From: Bolinopsis microptera
Lineage: Eukaryota > Ctenophora > Tentaculata > Lobata > Bolinopsidae
Length of the DNA stretch: 64,000 nucleotides
Assembly: GCF_026151205.1 (NCBI RefSeq)
Contig: NC_087077.1
Location: 12,684,983-12,748,982 of the forward strand
Direction of reading: 5' to 3'
Positions 44,128 through 55,098 of the stretch are shown here, one piece after another. The number at the start of each line of letters is the position of its first letter. Position 1 is the stretch's first letter. Made by a program: the position numbers and the translations under genes. The notes beneath the pieces are model-generated. The model was not told the origin of the DNA. It did no database searches and worked only from the letters and a program-made list of their open reading frames with translations.

Positions 44128-45268
44128 GTAGAGGGCTAATATTAAATACTAGTGGACTCTATGCAGCTCTTCAAGCACCCCTAATTTTACTGATCTGGAG
44201 GTCACATTTTATTGGGCCAGTACAGGCTAATATTAAATACTAGTGGACTCTATGCAGCTCTTCCAGCACCCCTAATTTTACTGATCTGGAGGTCACATTT
44301 TATTGGGCCAGTACAGGCTAATATTAAATACTAGTGGACTCTATGCAGCTCTTCAAGCACCCCTAATTTTACTGATCTGGAGGTCACATTTTATTGGGCC
44401 AGTACAGGCTAATATTAAATACTAGTGGACTCTATGCAGCTCTTCCAGCACCCCTAATTTTACTGATCTGGAGGTCACATTTTATTGGGCCAGTACAGGC
44501 TAATATTAAATACTAGTGGACTCTATGCAGCTCTTCAAGCACCCCTAATTTTACTGATCTGGAGGTCACATTTTATTGGGCCAGTACAGGCTATTATTAA
44601 ATACTAGTGGACTCTATGCAGCTCTTCCAGCACCCCTAATTTTACTGATCTGGAGGTCACATTTTATTGGGCCAGTACAGGTTAATATTAAATACTAGTG
44701 GACTCTATGCAGCTCTTCAAGCACCCCTAATTTTACTGATCTGGAGGTCACATTTTATTGGGCCAGTACAGGCTAATATTAAATACTAGTGGACTCTATG
44801 CAGCTCTTCCAGCACCCCTAATTTTACTGATCTGGAGGTCACATTTTATTGGGCCAGTACAGGCTAATATTAAATACTAGTGGACTCTATGCAGCTCTTC
44901 AAGCACCCCTAATTTTACTGATCTGGAGGTCACATTTTATTGGGCCAGTACAGGCTATTATTAAATACTAGTGGACTCTATGCAGCTCTTCCAGCACCCC
45001 TAATTTTACTGATCTGGAGGTCACATTTTATTGGGCCAGTACAGGTTAATATTAAATACTAGTGGACTCTATGCAGCTCTTCAAGCACCCCTAATTTTAC
45101 TGATCTGGAGGTCACATTTTATTGGGCCAGTACAGGCTAATATTAAATACTAGTGGACTCTATGCAGCTCTCCCAGCACCCCTAATTTTACTGATCTGGA
45201 GGTCACATTTTATTGGGCCAGTACAGGCTAATATTAAATACTAGTGGACTCTATGCAGCTCTTCAAGA
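44128..45268. repeat. 91-bp satellite with four-unit higher-order structure
   Basis: About 12.5 units starting GCTAATATTAAATACTAGTG. Neighbouring units alternate CTTCAAGCACC and CTTCCAGCACC, and every fourth boundary carries GCTATTATT then GTTAATATT, so the repeat period is 364 bp. Near-identity points to recent amplification of the tetramer. Confidence 0.95.
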
Positions 45269-45609
45269 GGTTTATAAACTCGTTCATGTGCTATGGTCGT
45301 GCGTCCGCGTCGATGTAGGAGGTGTGGAGCCTGCTAGTAGAGAAAATATGAAGTTTCCAACAGTAAATATTATTATCAATATCAAAGGCAGGGTATTACT
45401 TCGACCTCCGAGGCGAGGTATCCGTGTGGACCCTGGTTGTTATCAGGGTTGGAAAGATAAAGATAATTTTGTCTGTTAAAGTGGGTTATCACTCTCTGCC
45501 ATCAGAGTCATAAATCACATCTCCGCAGGGTTTGCCAGGTTTTCCCTAATATTGCTTTGCTTCCAATTCTTATAATAATCAAAATATAAAATCCGATATT
45601 ATTTTTGCA

Positions 45610-45909
45610 GGAAGTGATATTGGGATATGGCCAGCTGATGCAGATGTAAACAAATGCTGCGATTATCCAGCATCAGAAGACGAGGATGAAGAAGTAGAAG
45701 ATGATGAGGTTGGAGAAAATGGGGATAAAAGAAAGAAGAAACGGGACCTAGACTATAAAGGAGATTGGCGGGAGCTTTCAAACAGAATAACTTCCTTCAT
45801 TAATGATCCCGAGTTTGACGTGATGGACGATGATGTCCGTGCATTATGTTTAAAGAAACTGTCAGATACCGCCAATGATGTGGCATCCTATATTTACAAA
45901 AGAAACTAA
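45610..45909 (+). CDS. Terminal coding exon of an unidentified acidic protein
   Basis: Acceptor TATTATTTTTGCAG|GAAGTG; only the frame that enters in phase 1 is open, giving 99 residues to stop TAA. It reads SDIGIWPADADVNKCCDYPA, an acidic run (SEDEDEEVEDDEVGENGDKR), a basic KKKR and a helical tail ending DTANDVASYIYKRN. The upstream exon may end at GAGGCGAG|GTATCC (45418), which has the right phase. I do not recognise the family. Confidence 0.6.
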   Translation, partial: GSDIGIWPADADVNKCCDYPASEDEDEEVEDDEVGENGDKRKKKRDLDYKGDWRELSNRITSFINDPEFDVMDDDVRALCLKKLSDTANDVASYIYKRN

Positions 45910-46014
45910 TATCTAGATAACATAGATCATACGATTATATTTGATAATATATTACTTTAAAAGCCGTGCAGCATTTTAGATATTAGATATTAAACTAACC
46001 ATAATATGATATTC

Positions 46015-47115
46015 TCCGTCTAACTATTCGATCTGTCTCCATCCCACTATTCAATCTGTCTCAACGTTCATTCTCTGTTTAACTATTCAATCTCTGTCTC
46101 AGTGTTCATTTTCTTGTTTAACTATTCAATCTTTGTCTCAGCGTTAATTCTCTGTCTCGACATTCATTATCCGTCTACGTCTCACTATTCAATCTGTCTC
46201 AATGTTCATTCTCTGTCTCGACGTTCATTCTCCGTCTCACTATTCAATCCGTCTCAACGTGTATTATCTGTTGAACTATTCAATCTCTTTTTCAGTGATC
46301 ATTCGTTGTTTAACTATTAAATCACTGTTCATTCCTGTCTCGACGTTAATTCTCTGTCTCACTATTCAATATCTGTCTCACTGTTCATTCTCTGTCTCGA
46401 CGTTCATTCTCCGTCTCACTATTCAATCTGTCGCAACGTTCATTATCTGTTTAACTGTTCAATATCTGTTTCACTGTTCATTTTCTTGTTTAACTATTCT
46501 ATCTTTGTCTCAGCGTTCATTCTCTGTCTCGACATTCATTATCCGTCTCACTATTCAATCTGTTTCAATGTTCATTCTCTGTCTCGACGTTCATTTTCCG
46601 TCTCACTATTCAATCTGTCTCAATGTTCATTCTCTGTCCCGACGTTCATTCTCCGTCTCACTATTCAATCTGTCTCAATGTTCATTATCTGTTTAACTGT
46701 TCAATATCTGTCTCACTGTTTATTTCCTTGTTTAACTATTCTATCTTTGTCTCAGCGTTCATTCTCTGTCTCGACATTCATTATCCGTCTCACTATTCAA
46801 TCTGTCTCAATGTTCATTCTCTGTCTCGACGTTCATTCTCCGTCTCACTATTCAATCTGTCTCGACGTTCATTATCTGATTAACTATTCAATCTCTTTCT
46901 CAGTGATCATTCTCTGTTTAACTATTAAATCACTGTTCATTCCTGTCTCGACGTTAATTCTCCGTCTCATTGTTCAATCTCTGCATCAGTGTTCATTCTC
47001 TATTTTAGAGTTAATTCCCTGTCTTACCTTTCAATCTTTTTCGGTGTTCATTCTCTGTCTCACTGTTCAATTTCTGTCTCACTGTCCATTCTCTGTCTCG
47101 CTGTTCAATCTTCGT
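46015..47115. repeat. TTCATTCTCTGTCTCGACG / CACTATTCAATCTGTCTC tandem array
   Basis: About 1.1 kb of mixed 18- to 55-bp units (GTTCATTCTCTGTCTCGAC, GTTCATTCTCCGTCTCACTA, TTCAATCTGTCTCAAT, GTTTAACTATTCAATCT). It begins about 100 bp after the stop of the preceding exon and may be in its 3' UTR. All three plus frames stay open over long stretches, a mark of composition and not coding. Confidence 0.9.
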
Positions 47116-47676
47116 GTTTCTTTCCAAGTGTTACAGTGACAAGGAGACCGAATGATATTGTTGTAAAACAAAAAGCTTGTCCGCTTTAGTTATAGTGATA
47201 TTAAAACATATACAACACCATGTATTATGAAATTTTAGATTTTGTTACAAAATATGGACAGTGAATTTGATGTTGTTGTCTAATAATACAAGACGTGAGG
47301 CGCGGCGACATTATAAATTTAAGAATTGCCCGCGCATTTTAGTACTTTGCCGCGGCTCCACTAGTTTTTAACGTTTACCAGTGTAGAGTGATTAATTATC
47401 ATCCGTGCGCGGCTCCCCCTGTAGTGTCGAAGATACAAGTAAATTCATCGCAGTAAATTCATCGCAGCTCGGCATTGACAGATGTTACTAGTCTAATTTT
47501 CTTCGAAGTATGAAGTAGCGCGCGCCGCTTTCTTCTCGAAATGTTGCCCGATGCCAGATCATTAACAATGGTCAAAGCGACAAAGCTCAGCACAGTAGCG
47601 CATCTCGCCTATCTATCGTCGTTGATAGAAGCATAATTGACTGCACGGCACAGTAACGCATCGCGCTACAAGATCT

Positions 47677-48546
47677 ATAGTAGTAGAGGCTCTTACGGGC
47701 ATTGTCTGCTCGATACGCTAGGGACCCCAGATACACCTTACTAGACGTATTTTTGACCGTAGAATCGATTAAAAGTGGTTTCAAGATGATTGGACTGATT
47801 TTTCTGGGTTAAAATTGCAAAAAACCGATTTTTGAGCCAAAAATAGGCCAAAAAACCATGTTTTTTGATATTTTGAGCAAGTTAATTTTGATGGCATGTC
47901 GGCAAAACTTGCATGGAGATAGCTGAAAGACAGCCGCACAAGATGGTATAAAAATAAAACAAATCCCTCTATTTTTTTTGGTGTAAAAATCCAAAAAAGT
48001 GGTAAAAATTTTGACTTTTTTGCTTGAAGTTTGAATAATTTTTTGCAGTTGTATTTAATCAACCCAAAAATAGTTTCATCGTGTTTGCCTAAATTTTTCC
48101 TTTCCGAGAAGTACCCACTTCATATACTTTATCAAAGTTTGAATATTGTCACTCCGCAAGCGTTTTTGCCAAATTTTCGACGCGCACTACGCGCAAAAGC
48201 ATTTAGTTGTTATCAATTGGCCCCCGCGCGTTCATCATAAATTTCAAACAGCTATAACTCAGCGAGATTATGTCCGTTCTAGCTCATATTTTCACACCAA
48301 ATAAAAAATAATGTGATCTTATTGCTGACAAAATATGAATATAATTACTCTATTTGCCTTAGAGTAATAGACTGTCAAAGTTTAAAACGCGCATTGGTAA
48401 AGCACGTGACTAATAAGGCCAAATTTATACTTCTTAACATATTATCGATCCTTAGACATCATACTATTGTGTCCAATTAGCGGTTAGGTCTCTAAACTCG
48501 TAGCAGAAAACACGTCTTTTTGCCCGTAAGAGCCTCTACTATAGTG
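47677..48546. mobile_element. MITE-like element with 20-bp inverted termini
   Basis: AGTAGAGGCTCTTACGGGCA at the left is exactly inverted at the right (TGCCCGTAAGAGCCTCTACT). About 870 bp lie between, with no transposase. A TATAG sequence flanks both ends. Its interior has T-rich and CGCGCACTACGCGC segments. Confidence 0.6.
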
Positions 48547-49244
48547 AAGATCATGAATCACTGATTCACGGCGACAACTGCTCCACTAGAAATTCTTCAC
48601 ACCAAAATTGGCACGGCTCTGATATATGAAAGACATCGGTGTTTGTGGCGCGATGCACTGTTGGGCCGCGCATCCAATAACCCTTCTCGCAACCACATCA
48701 TTTAAATCGGTGAGATGTACCACAGGGCCACTATATACGGAAGATTGGCATAGTCAATTAGATGATGTGTTAACAGTTAATTTAGAGATACGGCAATCTT
48801 GATGTTACGTGTTACGGACGGCCACGGTTTCTTGTAAAACCAAACTAGGGTTATCGGACATTTGAGAGTTTACCCAGATTGTGAATTTTACTTGACCAAC
48901 AAACTTGAACTAGGGTCTGACAGAACTTTTGAGGGGTTCCGCGAGGCAGCCATGACTTTCGCAATTAACAAAATAAGACTACTAGTTAATAATTAAAAAT
49001 TAAATTCGGACAAAATTTACAAAAGACATTTAAACTGGTATTAGCAAAAATGAGGATCAATTTCTACCAATTTCTCCAATTAATATTTTTGTATAATCCA
49101 ACAGAAGTTGTCATTTTGTAGCTTTTGCACAATTGATCTTAACCTCTTTGCTCTTGCTTTTTCTTGTCTCTGGCCTGAAACACGGTCGGTTTAGTATAAG
49201 TTTTTTGCGTTTTAAAATCTGAAGAGAAATCAATCAAATAAATA

Positions 49245-49371
49245 TTTTGTTACAGATCAGCGAAGCTTCTACAAACAATTGTACAAGAATTAGGAAATGA
49301 TATTTTTTGTGGCATCTGCTGTAGTCTCGAACGAGAATTACTCGGTCAAGAGGATAAAGATGCGAAATAAT
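49245..49371 (-). ncRNA. H/ACA snoRNA, family L copy 1
   Basis: H box AGACTA, CAGAT/ATCTG and CTTGTACA-TGTAGAAG stems, ACA at 49250-49248. It is in the last intron of the host gene. Confidence 0.6.
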
Positions 49372-49542
49372 CCGAAACAACAAAATAATAGTCAATTTAA
49401 TTCTGGGTTTTGCAGCTGGCGAAAGGAAACTTACCGCTTACTTGAAAGAGATGTATTTTCCTTCTACCAAAACCAATCTGTTACCTGAAGCGGTTCAAGT
49501 TAAGTTGGGGTGGCTTAAGTTAAGATAGAAGTTTATCATAGG

Positions 49543-49620
49543 AGTTTCAGATAGAGCTAATATTTGGATATCATTAACATCCAGGACATTTCATAAATCG
49601 GTTAGATGTCATCATTTGTA
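49543..49620 (-). ncRNA. Box C/D snoRNA, U44-like (copy 1)
   Basis: C box ATGATGA (49615-49609), D box CTGA (49550-49547); guide ATATTAGCTCTAT to 18S as in copies 2 and 3. Confidence 0.75.
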
Positions 49621-49806
49621 AGGAATCTCTATTTGCATATTTTGAAGCAGTCACAGATTTCCAATTACCTCAGTTGTTTTTAAGGCGGAGTTTACAAGAT
49701 AGTGAGACTAGATAACTGCAAAGATCAGATTCAGTCGTTCTTTATATCTGAAATGATATCTTGCGTGTGAATTTGTTATTTAAATTTGACCATGTGAACA
49801 CTGCAG

Positions 49807-49881
49807 TTTAAATCAGATCTGTACAGATTGGCATAATCATTGCTATCAGCCGAAAGATGGTGTGATTGATCATCATTAAAT
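49807..49881 (-). ncRNA. Box C/D snoRNA, U80/snR60-like (copy 1)
   Basis: C box 49876-49870, D box 49816-49813, TTTAA/TTAAA terminal stem. Same body as copies 2-4. Confidence 0.8.
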
Positions 49882-50076
49882 ACATAGATGAAAATGAACA
49901 GTTTTAATTAAAATTTAGATTCTTACAATTGGGAAGTTTTTAGTACGTCATGTGCAGAGTCTAAGCTTGAGTAAGTCCTTTTAGCAACCTTCCCTTCCTG
50001 TAAAAGAATGTAGAGTAATTTCCCAATCTTTAAAAAGCTGCACTACGTGAACTGTGAAGGTCAGTAAGTAGGGATA

Positions 50077-50198
50077 ATTTGTTACAGATCAGCGAAGCTT
50101 CTACAAACAATTGTACAAGAATTAGGAAATGATATTTTATTTGGCATCTGCTGTAGTCTCAAACGAGAAATTCTCGCCAAAGAGGATAAAGATGCGAG
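50077..50198 (-). ncRNA. H/ACA snoRNA, family L copy 2
   Basis: H box AGACTA, the same 3' hairpin as copy 3 with the variant ATCTGTAACA end; ACA at 50082-50080. 5' part contains GGCGAGAA-TTTCTCG. Confidence 0.6.
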
Positions 50199-50409
50199 GC
50201 AAATAGACAAGACCTACAAATTACTAAGTGAGACTAACCGTTTTCTAACTTTTCAGTTGTTGTCTCTTGGTTTCACAAGAACTGTACTATAGTGGTCCCC
50301 AAGAAAATAACGCAAAAGAACAGTACACAGATCGTTCTTTTCATGTCTGAAATGGGGTTTGAATTCAGAAAGGATTGAAGCAAGCATGAAAATGTGAACA
50401 CTGGAGGTC

Positions 50410-50480
50410 AAATCAGATCTGTACAGATTGGCATAATCATTGCTATCAGCCGAAAGATGGTGTGATTGATCATCATTAAA
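50410..50480 (-). ncRNA. Box C/D snoRNA, U80/snR60-like (copy 2)
   Basis: C box 50476-50470, D box 50416-50413. Flanked by an exon (50643-50533) and its near-duplicate (50346-50241). Confidence 0.8.
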
Positions 50481-50703
50481 TGAAAAAGATGGCAAATAGA
50501 CAAGACCTACAAATTACTAAGTGAGACTAACCGTTTTCTAACTTTTCAGTTGTTGTCTCTTGGTTTCACAAGAACTGTACTATAGTGGTCCCCAAGAAAA
50601 TAACGCGAAAGAACAGTACACAGATCGTTCTATTCATGTCTGAAATGGGGGGTTTGTATTAAGAAGAGATCGTTGCAAGCATGAAAATGTGAACACTGAA
50701 GGT

Positions 50704-50776
50704 TAAATCAGATCTGTACAGATTGGCATAATCATTGCTATCAGCCGAAAGATGGTGTGATTGATCATCATTAAAT
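50704..50776 (-). ncRNA. Box C/D snoRNA, U80/snR60-like (copy 3)
   Basis: C box 50771-50765, D box 50711-50708. Identical to copy 4 between the boxes. Confidence 0.8.
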
Positions 50777-50981
50777 GAAAGAGAAAACAAGGATCAGTTT
50801 TAATTGAAATATAAATACTTACAATTGGAGAGTTTTCAAGAGTCCTAGCTTGAGTTTTGAGTCCTAGCTTGAGTTTTGAGTCCACTTCAGTAGGAATACG
50901 TCTTCTTCCTGCAAAAGAAAGAATAAATTTGCCAATCTTAAAAACGCTGCAGTTCGATCCGAACGTCAGCAAGTAGGGACA

Positions 50982-51105
50982 TTTTGTTCCAGATCAGCGA
51001 ACCTTCTACAAACAATTGTACAAGTATTAGGAAATGATTTTTGTTGTGGCATCTGCTGTAGTCTCGGACGAGAAGTTCTCGCTTTTAAGAGGATAAAGAT
51101 GCGAA
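50982..51105 (-). ncRNA. H/ACA snoRNA, family L copy 3
   Basis: H box AGACTA, 3' hairpin with GCAGAT/ATCTG lower stem and CTTGTACA-TGTAGAAG upper stem, ACA at 50987-50985. About 90% identical to the copies at 50.1 and 49.3 kb, with differences in the loop and terminal bases. Confidence 0.6.
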
Positions 51106-51284
51106 ATAACTAGACGAAATACGAAGTTTGACTTACCATTTCCTGACATCTTATATTTTCATTTAGTTGTCTCTAGGATTGACTCTCGCTAGGTATACCC
51201 AGGTACAGCTGTAGTCTTTATTTCTAAGAAATAATCAAGGTTACCACAATATTATTTTAATAAATAGGAAAACAGAACTTAATG

Positions 51285-51351
51285 AATGATTCAGGAGCTG
51301 ATTGTCTATCAATCTTTTTTCTGAGACTCTAGTCAAATATCATCATAATAT
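51285..51351 (-). ncRNA. Box C/D snoRNA (family K)
   Basis: C box ATGATGA (51346-51340), D box CTGA (51293-51290); D guide GACAATCAGCTC. Target not identified. Confidence 0.65.
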
Positions 51352-51570
51352 TAGTCAGAAGAATGTGTCTAGAAATATTTTAAATCATTACCAGTGAGTG
51401 GCAGTGAGATGAATTAGTAGCGTTGTAGCAATTTATCTTGTCCATAGAGATACCCTGATACCAATTTAGCTGCTATCTTTTATTTTACTTAGAAAAAAAC
51501 TTAAGATAGCCTGAAAATGAATTTAGAGTTAATGACAACTTAAAAAAACATAACGATCGCTAGCCTGAGA

Positions 51571-51645
51571 ATGAGTTCAGACAGTATGAATACAATAAGC
51601 ATCATGTCGCTTATATCAAGTAAGGTTTTTATACATCATTATCAT
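51571..51645 (-). ncRNA. Box C/D snoRNA (family E, copy 1)
   Basis: C box ATGATGT (51638-51632) preceded by a second ATGATAATGATG, C' ATGATGC, D box CTGA (51580-51577). Shares D guide TTCATACTGT with the copy at 59.8 kb. Confidence 0.65.
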
Positions 51646-51802
51646 TAATTTGAAGTCACTAGGTAGAGATGTATTTTAACTTACAGTAGCTCTGGTATGT
51701 ACTGAAGAGTAAAGAGGATAGCGTTAGTCTTCAACGTCAAACCTGGAATAGTTTACTAAAATATCTGGTCTCCAATATAAAACTGGGGCATTTCAACGAG
51801 AA

Positions 51803-51876
51803 ATATATCAGAAATAGAACAATGTTTATAAATCAGTAACACGAAGTTTCAAACATTTTTGCTATCATCATTAAAA
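51803..51876 (-). ncRNA. Box C/D snoRNA (family J)
   Basis: C box ATGATGA (51871-51865), D' CTGA (51836-51833), D box CTGA (51811-51808). The terminal stem is weak. Target not identified. Confidence 0.6.
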
Positions 51877-52062
51877 AAATTAAAGGTTGCGTTTGGGGTT
51901 ATATTCTCACATACCTGAAAGGGACATGGGGAAGGATTGCTTGACGTATGATGAGAATACTCCTTATCAGTCTTGATCTTTATTAGACTTGAACCTCGAA
52001 CTGGATTAGTTTCTATTAAGATCCAATCTCAAACAGAAAATTGGGAATTTCAAATAAGAGAT

Positions 52063-52147
52063 ACAGATCAGATAGAGCTAATATTGAGATATCAGTAACA
52101 TCCACGACATGACATTTCATAAATCGGTTAGATGTCATCATTTTGTT
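52063..52147 (-). ncRNA. Box C/D snoRNA, U44-like (copy 2)
   Basis: C box ATGATGA (52141-52135), extra CTGA midway, D box CTGA (52071-52068). Same ATATTAGCTCTAT guide to 18S as copies 1 and 3. Confidence 0.75.
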
Positions 52148-52308
52148 AAGAAAAGTTAATTCACAAATTCTAATTGTCATAGCAAATACCTCAGATGGTA
52201 AGGATTTCGCAACGTTTGAAGAGGTCACTTTAACCATTTCTTGATATCTGGAATGATGCCTTTATTAAGAATTCCGTTATATAAGTTTGAAAATATGACA
52301 GCTGTAGT

Positions 52309-52382
52309 TTAAATCAGATCTGTACAGATTGGCATAATCATTGCTATCAGCCGAAAGATGGTGTGATTGATCATCATTAAAT
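52309..52382 (-). ncRNA. Box C/D snoRNA, U80/snR60-like (copy 4)
   Basis: C box ATGATGA (52377-52371), D' CTGA after TTTCGG, C' ATGATTA, D box CTGA (52317-52314). The D' guide CACCATCTTTCGG is complementary to CCGAAAGAUGGUG of 28S rRNA (13 nt), the site guided by U77/U80 and snR60. The D guide (CTGTACAGAT) fits a second, more variable site. Confidence 0.8.
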
Positions 52383-52442
52383 AAAGAGATGAAAATGAAT
52401 AATTTGTATTGAAAAATATACTTACAATTGGAGAGGTTTCAG

Positions 52443-53762
52443 GGTGTCTTCCACGAACAGTTTATGGTGTACTTAAGAATGACTTAAGTACAAATTTAAG
52501 TACAACCCTTCGTTTGTCGTCCACGAACTGAGTCTTAAGTACAAATTTTTACTTAAGTCGCATGATTTAAGTTCCTACTTAAATATTTAAGTACGACTTT
52601 GGGAGTTAAACTTAGCGTGCACTTAAAGTTGCGTTAGCCTCCATATATGGTGCGTGTTGGAAGCGTAATTGTAATCGATACTTACTTAAGCCCCAAATTT
52701 ACTTAAGAGTGGACTTAAATCAGGGAGATTTAAGTAAAAAGTTAAGACCAGTCCAAACCTCACTTAAGCTGTACTTAAGTCGAACTTAAATGTAAAATCG
52801 GATTTTGTGATAACTAAAAATAGTGATTGAGGAACAGTAAACAGTTTCGAGGGTTTTAAAAACATATAAACCGTAAATTTGGAGTGTTTTTCAATAAGCT
52901 GAAGGTCTTAGTAACAGTTATCTCCAGTCAATATTTACATGAACGAATCAATGACACATGTTCTAGCTTCCTGTCCCAATTTCAGGGCCCCTTTTTCACT
53001 GACGTCCTCGCGATGTCTGTATCTACAGGGTAGTCCATATTCCTAGATCTGCAGTAATTATGCAGGACCATACAACTAACTATGATATTACATGCGGTGT
53101 CTTCCTGACATAATATTGCACCACCTGTCTTCTTGCAGAGACACCTAAACTTCGATTTCAGGACACCAATGGCCCTTTCTACAGTACATCTGCACTTTTT
53201 GTGTGCAACTTTGTACCGTTTCTCTTTCGGAGTGAGATTTTCTTCAAGCAGTGGAACCATTATGATTTCTCGCTGGCCGTACCCCGAATCACCAAGAAGC
53301 TAACCCTTATAGTTAGGCCCTTGGCTCTTGACAAAATCTTCGATCAAGGTCTTAACCCCACTTAATTTCCAAATGGTTGAATCATGGATACTACCGGGCC
53401 AACGCACAACAGAGTTCAGAAATCGCTCATTGATGTCACATATAACCTGACAGTTGATAGCATGTCCCTCTTCCAAATAACTGGAAATGACATAATCAAT
53501 AATACTAATAGAATCTGCCTGGGTGCGCTCAATTTGATTCCTACTTGCTATCACACCATTGGTTAGTGTGACCTGCGTTACCTCAGTCACGTGACAGTTA
53601 AGTACTCTGCATGATACCCGTTCGTGGACGACAGGTTTGTCCTAAATTTGTGTTTGCTTAAGTGTCTCTAGTTTCGTGGACAGCAGAAATTGTCGTACTT
53701 AAGCTAAGTGCGAACTTAGCTTAAGTTCAAAAAAGTTAAGTACAAGTTTCGTGGAGGAGGCC
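52443..53762 (-). mobile_element. PIF/Harbinger transposon inserted in a host-gene exon
   Basis: 1320 bp. Terminal inverted repeats GGTGTCTTCCACGAA (left) and GGCCTCCTCCACGAA (read in from the right). Target duplication CAG at 52440-52442 and 53763-53765, fitting the CWG preference of some animal Harbingers. Subterminal regions are dense in ACTTAAG and AAGTAC motifs in both orientations. It codes a broken transposase. Acceptor ACGTTTCAG is just upstream and donor CCAATT|GTAAGT just downstream, so it sits in an exon. Confidence 0.85.
52982..53590 (-). pseudogene. Harbinger (HARBI1-like) transposase, disrupted
   Basis: Two frames in the same register separated by one in-frame stop (TAG at 53299-53297). 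First part: INCQVICDINERFLN with the first catalytic Asp and WPGSIHDSTIWKLSG. After the stop comes LLGDSGYGQ (second Asp), then KKCRCTVERAIGVLKSKFRC with the catalytic Glu and NIIVSCMVLHNYC. The N-terminal part is missing or diverged, and no Myb-like partner is present, so it is dead. Confidence 0.8.
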
Positions 53763-53893
53763 CAGGTACATCGTGCTCAATGTCAATTGTCAGCTCACTG
53801 AAACGTAACATAAATTAAACAAAGTTACAAGCAAATAATGCGATCTAACAATATGAGCAATAAATTATGCAGATTATACTTATAACTTATTTA

Positions 53894-54022
53894 ATTTGTA
53901 GTTCACTAGCGTAACAAACACACAGATATGCGGGTTGTTTAAAAAGTGATCAGGTTCCTCTCGCTAGAGTATACAACCCAGCACCCATTATTCTAGGTGC
54001 CAAGTGAAAAGCTCTAGCGTTA
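53894..54022 (-). ncRNA. H/ACA snoRNA
   Basis: 5' hairpin with CGCTAGAG/CTCTAGCG base stem, pocket, and GCACC/GGTGC upper stem; H box AGAGGA (53961-53956); 3' hairpin with TCAC/GTGA base, pocket and AAACAA/TTTGTT upper stem; ACA (53899-53897). All canonical elements are in order and spacing. Target unknown. Confidence 0.7.
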
Positions 54023-54230
54023 ATTAGTTAATTAATTACGCTGCTAAGTTTACTGAGAATGAGACTTACTCTTCAGGTGGAAATAAAATGATTTAGCGTC
54101 TCGTTGGTGGAAACATCGGATCTAGCATACATAGTTAGTCATGAAGCTAATTCTCCTATTCTCACAGATCCTGTGAAATACCACTATTAGAACATGTTAA
54201 GGTTAAACAGCCGGTTGTATGCTGTGCTTT

Positions 54231-54299
54231 GGTTTCAGAATCACTAAATATCAACATTATTTTGTCTGATGACCGTCGTGATGTAATTCATCATTAAAT
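54231..54299 (-). ncRNA. Box C/D snoRNA, U35/snR73-like (copy 1)
   Basis: C box 54294-54288, D box 54238-54235; same body as copy 2. Confidence 0.7.
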
Positions 54300-54476
54300 A
54301 TCCTAAAACTAAGATAAAAATAGTTATAATATCCAAATGAGTTAATACCTATAATCCTTCTTCTTGACATCTCTCCAGAGTATAGAGTTCGTTATGAGAC
54401 GACACTTAACAAAGCCTGAAAATAGGTACAGTGAATATAAACAGGTAATAAATGAGACAGAGAGGTAAGATATTAT

Positions 54477-54545
54477 CACACTCAGATACTATCTAGTGTA
54501 CATAACCACACGGTTGTTCAGGTACAAGTTAACATCACCGTGTTT
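54477..54545 (-). ncRNA. Box C/D snoRNA (family I, copy 1)
   Basis: C box GTGATGT (54538-54532), D box CTGA (54485-54482). Two differences from copy 2, near the loop (CACACGG against CACACAA). Confidence 0.7.
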
Positions 54546-54781
54546 TGTAATATATATAAGATTTGACAGTGAAGAATGTTGACTAACCTGATATCTATTA
54601 CATGTATTATCTATTCCGTCATCAGATTAACATCCATCTTCTCGGCTACACTTTGTTTAGAATTGGATGAGCTCAATCGCAGTCTTACACCATCCAGTAT
54701 GTTGCGTTCGAGGCTGATCTGATAAGAAAATCAGTGTTAGTTTTGGCGGCCGATATTGAAGCATAAAAATACTTTCGCATC

Positions 54782-54850
54782 ACAAATCAGAACTTCTTAG
54801 AGGATTGACTGTCATAGATTTATCCAGATCGAGTTGATCATCATTTGTAA
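54782..54850 (-). ncRNA. Box C/D snoRNA, U61-like (copy 1)
   Basis: C box 54844-54838, D box 54790-54787; guide identical to copies 2 and 3. ACAAATG/CATTTGTG-type terminal stem. Confidence 0.8.
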
Positions 54851-55028
54851 GGTATGTAAGGAGTGCCAAAATAAAATGAGAACACATACCTATACTGAGA
54901 AGAGGGTGACTACTGGCTGGCATCAACTATGGCATCAACTCTTCTTTTCAACGAACTTCCAACAAAACTGAAGCGTTATTAAAGTAAGAGACTTTGTTAG
55001 TGACAACAATAAAGTAACACAAGTGTTA

Positions 55029-55098
55029 CAAATCAGAATCACTAAATATCAACATTATTTTGTCTGATGACCGTCGTGATGTAATTCATCATTTAAAA
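55029..55098 (-). ncRNA. Box C/D snoRNA, U35/snR73-like (copy 2)
   Basis: C box 55092-55086, D box 55036-55033. Identical in the 28S guide to copies 1 and 3. Confidence 0.7.

Noticed and set aside
46102-47139. Long SVSLFNLSQ-type frames
   Set aside because: They arise from the TTCATTCTCTGTCTC array, open in three frames at once.
50703-50972. 89-codon minus frame in the snoRNA host
   Set aside because: It crosses a host exon and a snoRNA intron; host exons share no continuous frame.
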